Origin: Candidatus Zixiibacteriota bacterium | GTDB taxonomy: Bacteria; Zixibacteria; MSB-5A5; GN15; JAAZOE01 | Reading direction: 5' to 3' | NCBI GenBank assembly: GCA_012797915.1 | Contig: JAAZOE010000580.1 | Coordinates: forward strand, 1 to 24,961 | Length of the DNA: 24,961 nt | Translations under genes and position numbers: made by a program | Notes under the pieces: model-generated | The model's input: only the letters and a program-made list of their open reading frames with translations | The model's database searches: none | What the model was told of the DNA's origin: nothing | Shown here: positions 23,465 through 24,961 of the stretch, piece by piece | How positions within the stretch are numbered: the first letter of the stretch is position 1 | Layout: every line of letters begins with the position of its first letter

Positions 23465-24886
23465 TCAGGCGGTGGCGAGACGAAAGGGCCATATCATCGC
23501 TCTCCGTGCGCGAAAATGCGTTTGGCAATAGGTTATCCGGGTCAAAAACAGGAGTAAACCGGCTCCCAAAGCCGTTACAATCCGCCGACCGCCCGGCCAT
23601 TGCGAGAGCTTTTTCAAGTTGTGAGCGATACACAGCAGCAGGAATTCCCCTCTGACGTTGGCCAGACCGCGAAGGCTGAAACGGGTGAATCCCAGGTTGA
23701 ATTTGAGATTGCCAAACACCGGCTCCACCAACTCGCGGCGACGGGCATAGATCGCCTGTCCCGCCGGCGTCGCCAGCTTCCTCGCCACCGCGCGCTCATA
23801 GGCCGCCGTCTCGGCCACCTCCAAGCGACGAAACGGTTCACGGGTGCATGCGCCCTTCAGGTCGCAACCGCGACATTGTTTCACGGTGCCGGCGTACGTG
23901 GTCTTGAGAATCCCGTACCGCCGCCGTTGACGACCACGGGGCAACCAACACCCGTTCGGACAACGATACCGATCCTCCTTCTGATCATACACGAATTGAT
24001 CCTGTCCAAACACCGCCCGCTCATCCCGCCCCTTCGGGATGTATATATCCAAACCCCGCTGTCGCGCATACTTCAAATTCCGCCCCGAGTAATAGCCGCC
24101 GTCGGCCACGATCGCCCCCGGTGGTGAAGCAATCCGGCTCCTGGCCTGCGCCACCATCGGCGGCAACGAGGACTTGTCGTCAGCATCCGTCCCGACGTCC
24201 GCGGCCACAATGATTTGGTGATTATCCACCACCACCTGCGCATTGTAACAAAGACGAATCGGCCCCTCGCCGGTCTTCATCAGCCGGGCGTCCGGATCGG
24301 TGGCGCTCACCGGCGGAGATGCGCTTCCCCCTCTCTCGGAGGAACCGTTGTCGTCCGCTTCCTCCACCAGCGGATCGGCCTGAATGTCCGCCTGCAAGCG
24401 GCGACCGATCGCTTCCCGCAACGCCCCCCGTCGATGCTTCCGCCCCGAGGCATTGGCCCGCAGCTTCGTCCCGTCCAAGGCCAAAACCGAACTGTCGATC
24501 AATCCCAACTCCTCACAATGCGATACCAGGGCCGCAAAACAGTCGACCAAAACATCCACATGATCGTGCCGAAAACGGTTCAACGTCCGAAAATCGGGAC
24601 GGTGCGAACCAACATAATACCGATAGCGCACGTCATACCGAACCCGTCGGGCAACCTCCCGACAATGCCAGCTCCGGTCACAGTAGGCCAAAAACCAAAC
24701 CTTCAGCAACATCCCCGGATCATAATACCCCGTCCCCGCCTCGCTGTATCGGCTATGAAATACCCCCAAATCCAGCCCTTCTACAAACCGATCAATCGTC
24801 AACACCAACGGCTCATCCGCCACTTCATCGTGGGGACAGGAAATCTCCAACTGACGGACATCCTCGCGACGGTAGACCATCTCCAT
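23465..24886 (-). CDS. IS1182-family DDE transposase
   Basis: 473 residues from ATG 24886, which has GGAGGAAG directly before it. The frame is open to 24952, but that would start inside the terminal repeat. An N-terminal DUF772-like region (DRFVEGLDLGVFHSRYSEAGTGYYDPGMLLKVWFLAY in part: key YDPxMLLKV) is followed by DDE catalytic segments SVLALDGTKLRANAS (first Asp), IVADGGYYSG (second Asp) and RRELVEPVFGNLKFNLGF (Glu). A Cys cluster (CPNGC, CRGCDLKGAC) sits between the second Asp and the Glu, as usual in this family. It appears intact, so the element may be active. Confidence 0.94.
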   Translation of the reverse strand: MEMVYRREDVRQLEISCPHDEVADEPLVLTIDRFVEGLDLGVFHSRYSEAGTGYYDPGMLLKVWFLAYCDRSWHCREVARRVRYDVRYRYYVGSHRPDFRTLNRFRHDHVDVLVDCFAALVSHCEELGLIDSSVLALDGTKLRANASGRKHRRGALREAIGRRLQADIQADPLVEEADDNGSSERGGSASPPVSATDPDARLMKTGEGPIRLCYNAQVVVDNHQIIVAADVGTDADDKSSLPPMVAQARSRIASPPGAIVADGGYYSGRNLKYARQRGLDIYIPKGRDERAVFGQDQFVYDQKEDRYRCPNGCWLPRGRQRRRYGILKTTYAGTVKQCRGCDLKGACTREPFRRLEVAETAAYERAVARKLATPAGQAIYARRRELVEPVFGNLKFNLGFTRFSLRGLANVRGEFLLLCIAHNLKKLSQWPGGRRIVTALGAGLLLFLTRITYCQTHFRARRAMIWPFRLATA

Positions 24887-24961
24887 CTTCCTCCGAATTA
24901 CCGTCAGTCTACTCCCGCCATCCCCACCAAACAACCAAAACTTATGGGACAACCTCTCCCC

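Larger units (their letters stand above)
23421..24956. mobile_element. IS1182-family insertion sequence, complete
   Basis: 1536 bp with one transposase gene. The terminal inverted repeats are GAGGCTGTCCCACAAGT (23421-23437) and, at the other end, the reverse complement of GAGGTTGTCCCATAAGT (24940-24956), matching at 15 of 17 positions. TCCC flanks both sides (23417-23420 and 24957-24960), compatible with a 4-bp target duplication; only five bases of the right flank are in the window. It inserted 26 bases after the FG-GAP gene stop. Confidence 0.9.

Overview
The window looks like chromosomal DNA from a GC-rich, Gram-negative-type bacterium of the FCB group, probably an uncultured candidate phylum. 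Zixibacteria-like is my best guess, by inference only. The grounds are lipoproteins with clean lipoboxes, a type IX secretion (T9SS)-type C-terminal sorting domain on a seven-repeat FG-GAP protein, DUF4384/PEGA-like exported proteins, an eIF2B-like protein and an RNase HIII. No rRNA, tRNA or CRISPR array was found. Almost all genes lie on the minus strand; the two clear plus-strand genes are both exported proteins.

Layout by coordinate (minus-strand operons read right to left). 1-2867: riboflavin operon ribD-ribE-ribBA (ribBA runs off the left edge) behind a sigma70-like promoter and an FMN riboswitch whose terminator and antiterminator can be read directly. 2875-5477: a membrane multi-GAF protein with a degenerate histidine-kinase dimerisation domain and no ATPase domain, followed by a single-domain response regulator. 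5708-6631 (+): a lipoprotein of unknown function, convergent with the next cluster. 6456-8451: tightly coupled efp - RNase HIII - eIF2B-like cluster with its own extended -10 promoter. 8521-10377: an NtrB-like PAS histidine kinase. 10378-10687: a gene-free stretch with two strong hairpins. 10688-17918: heat-shock operon hrcA-grpE-dnaK-dnaJ-prmA-rsmE, continuing into a type IV prepilin peptidase, with a diverged CIRCE operator upstream of hrcA. 18230-21273: three exported proteins (FnIII lipoprotein, DUF4384/PEGA-like protein with a Ser/Gly/Lys tail, and an EF-hand protein with a Lys-Pro tract), ending in a terminator. 21274-21774: gene-free, holding a tandem duplication of about 135 bp with hairpins and a repeated promoter-like end. 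21775-23394 (+): FG-GAP beta-propeller with T9SS sorting domain, visibly more AT-rich than its surroundings. 23421-24956: complete IS1182-family insertion sequence with 17-bp terminal inverted repeats.

How parts work together: the rib genes supply riboflavin under FMN feedback. The hrcA operon joins chaperones to two translation-machinery methyltransferases. The efp/RNase HIII/eIF2B-like cluster couples a translation factor, an RNA:DNA hybrid nuclease and an orphan eIF2B-fold protein by overlapping stop/start codons. The most notable items are the mutually exclusive riboswitch architecture, the kinase-less sensor/receiver pair, the eIF2B-like coupled gene and the duplicated promoter-bearing repeat.
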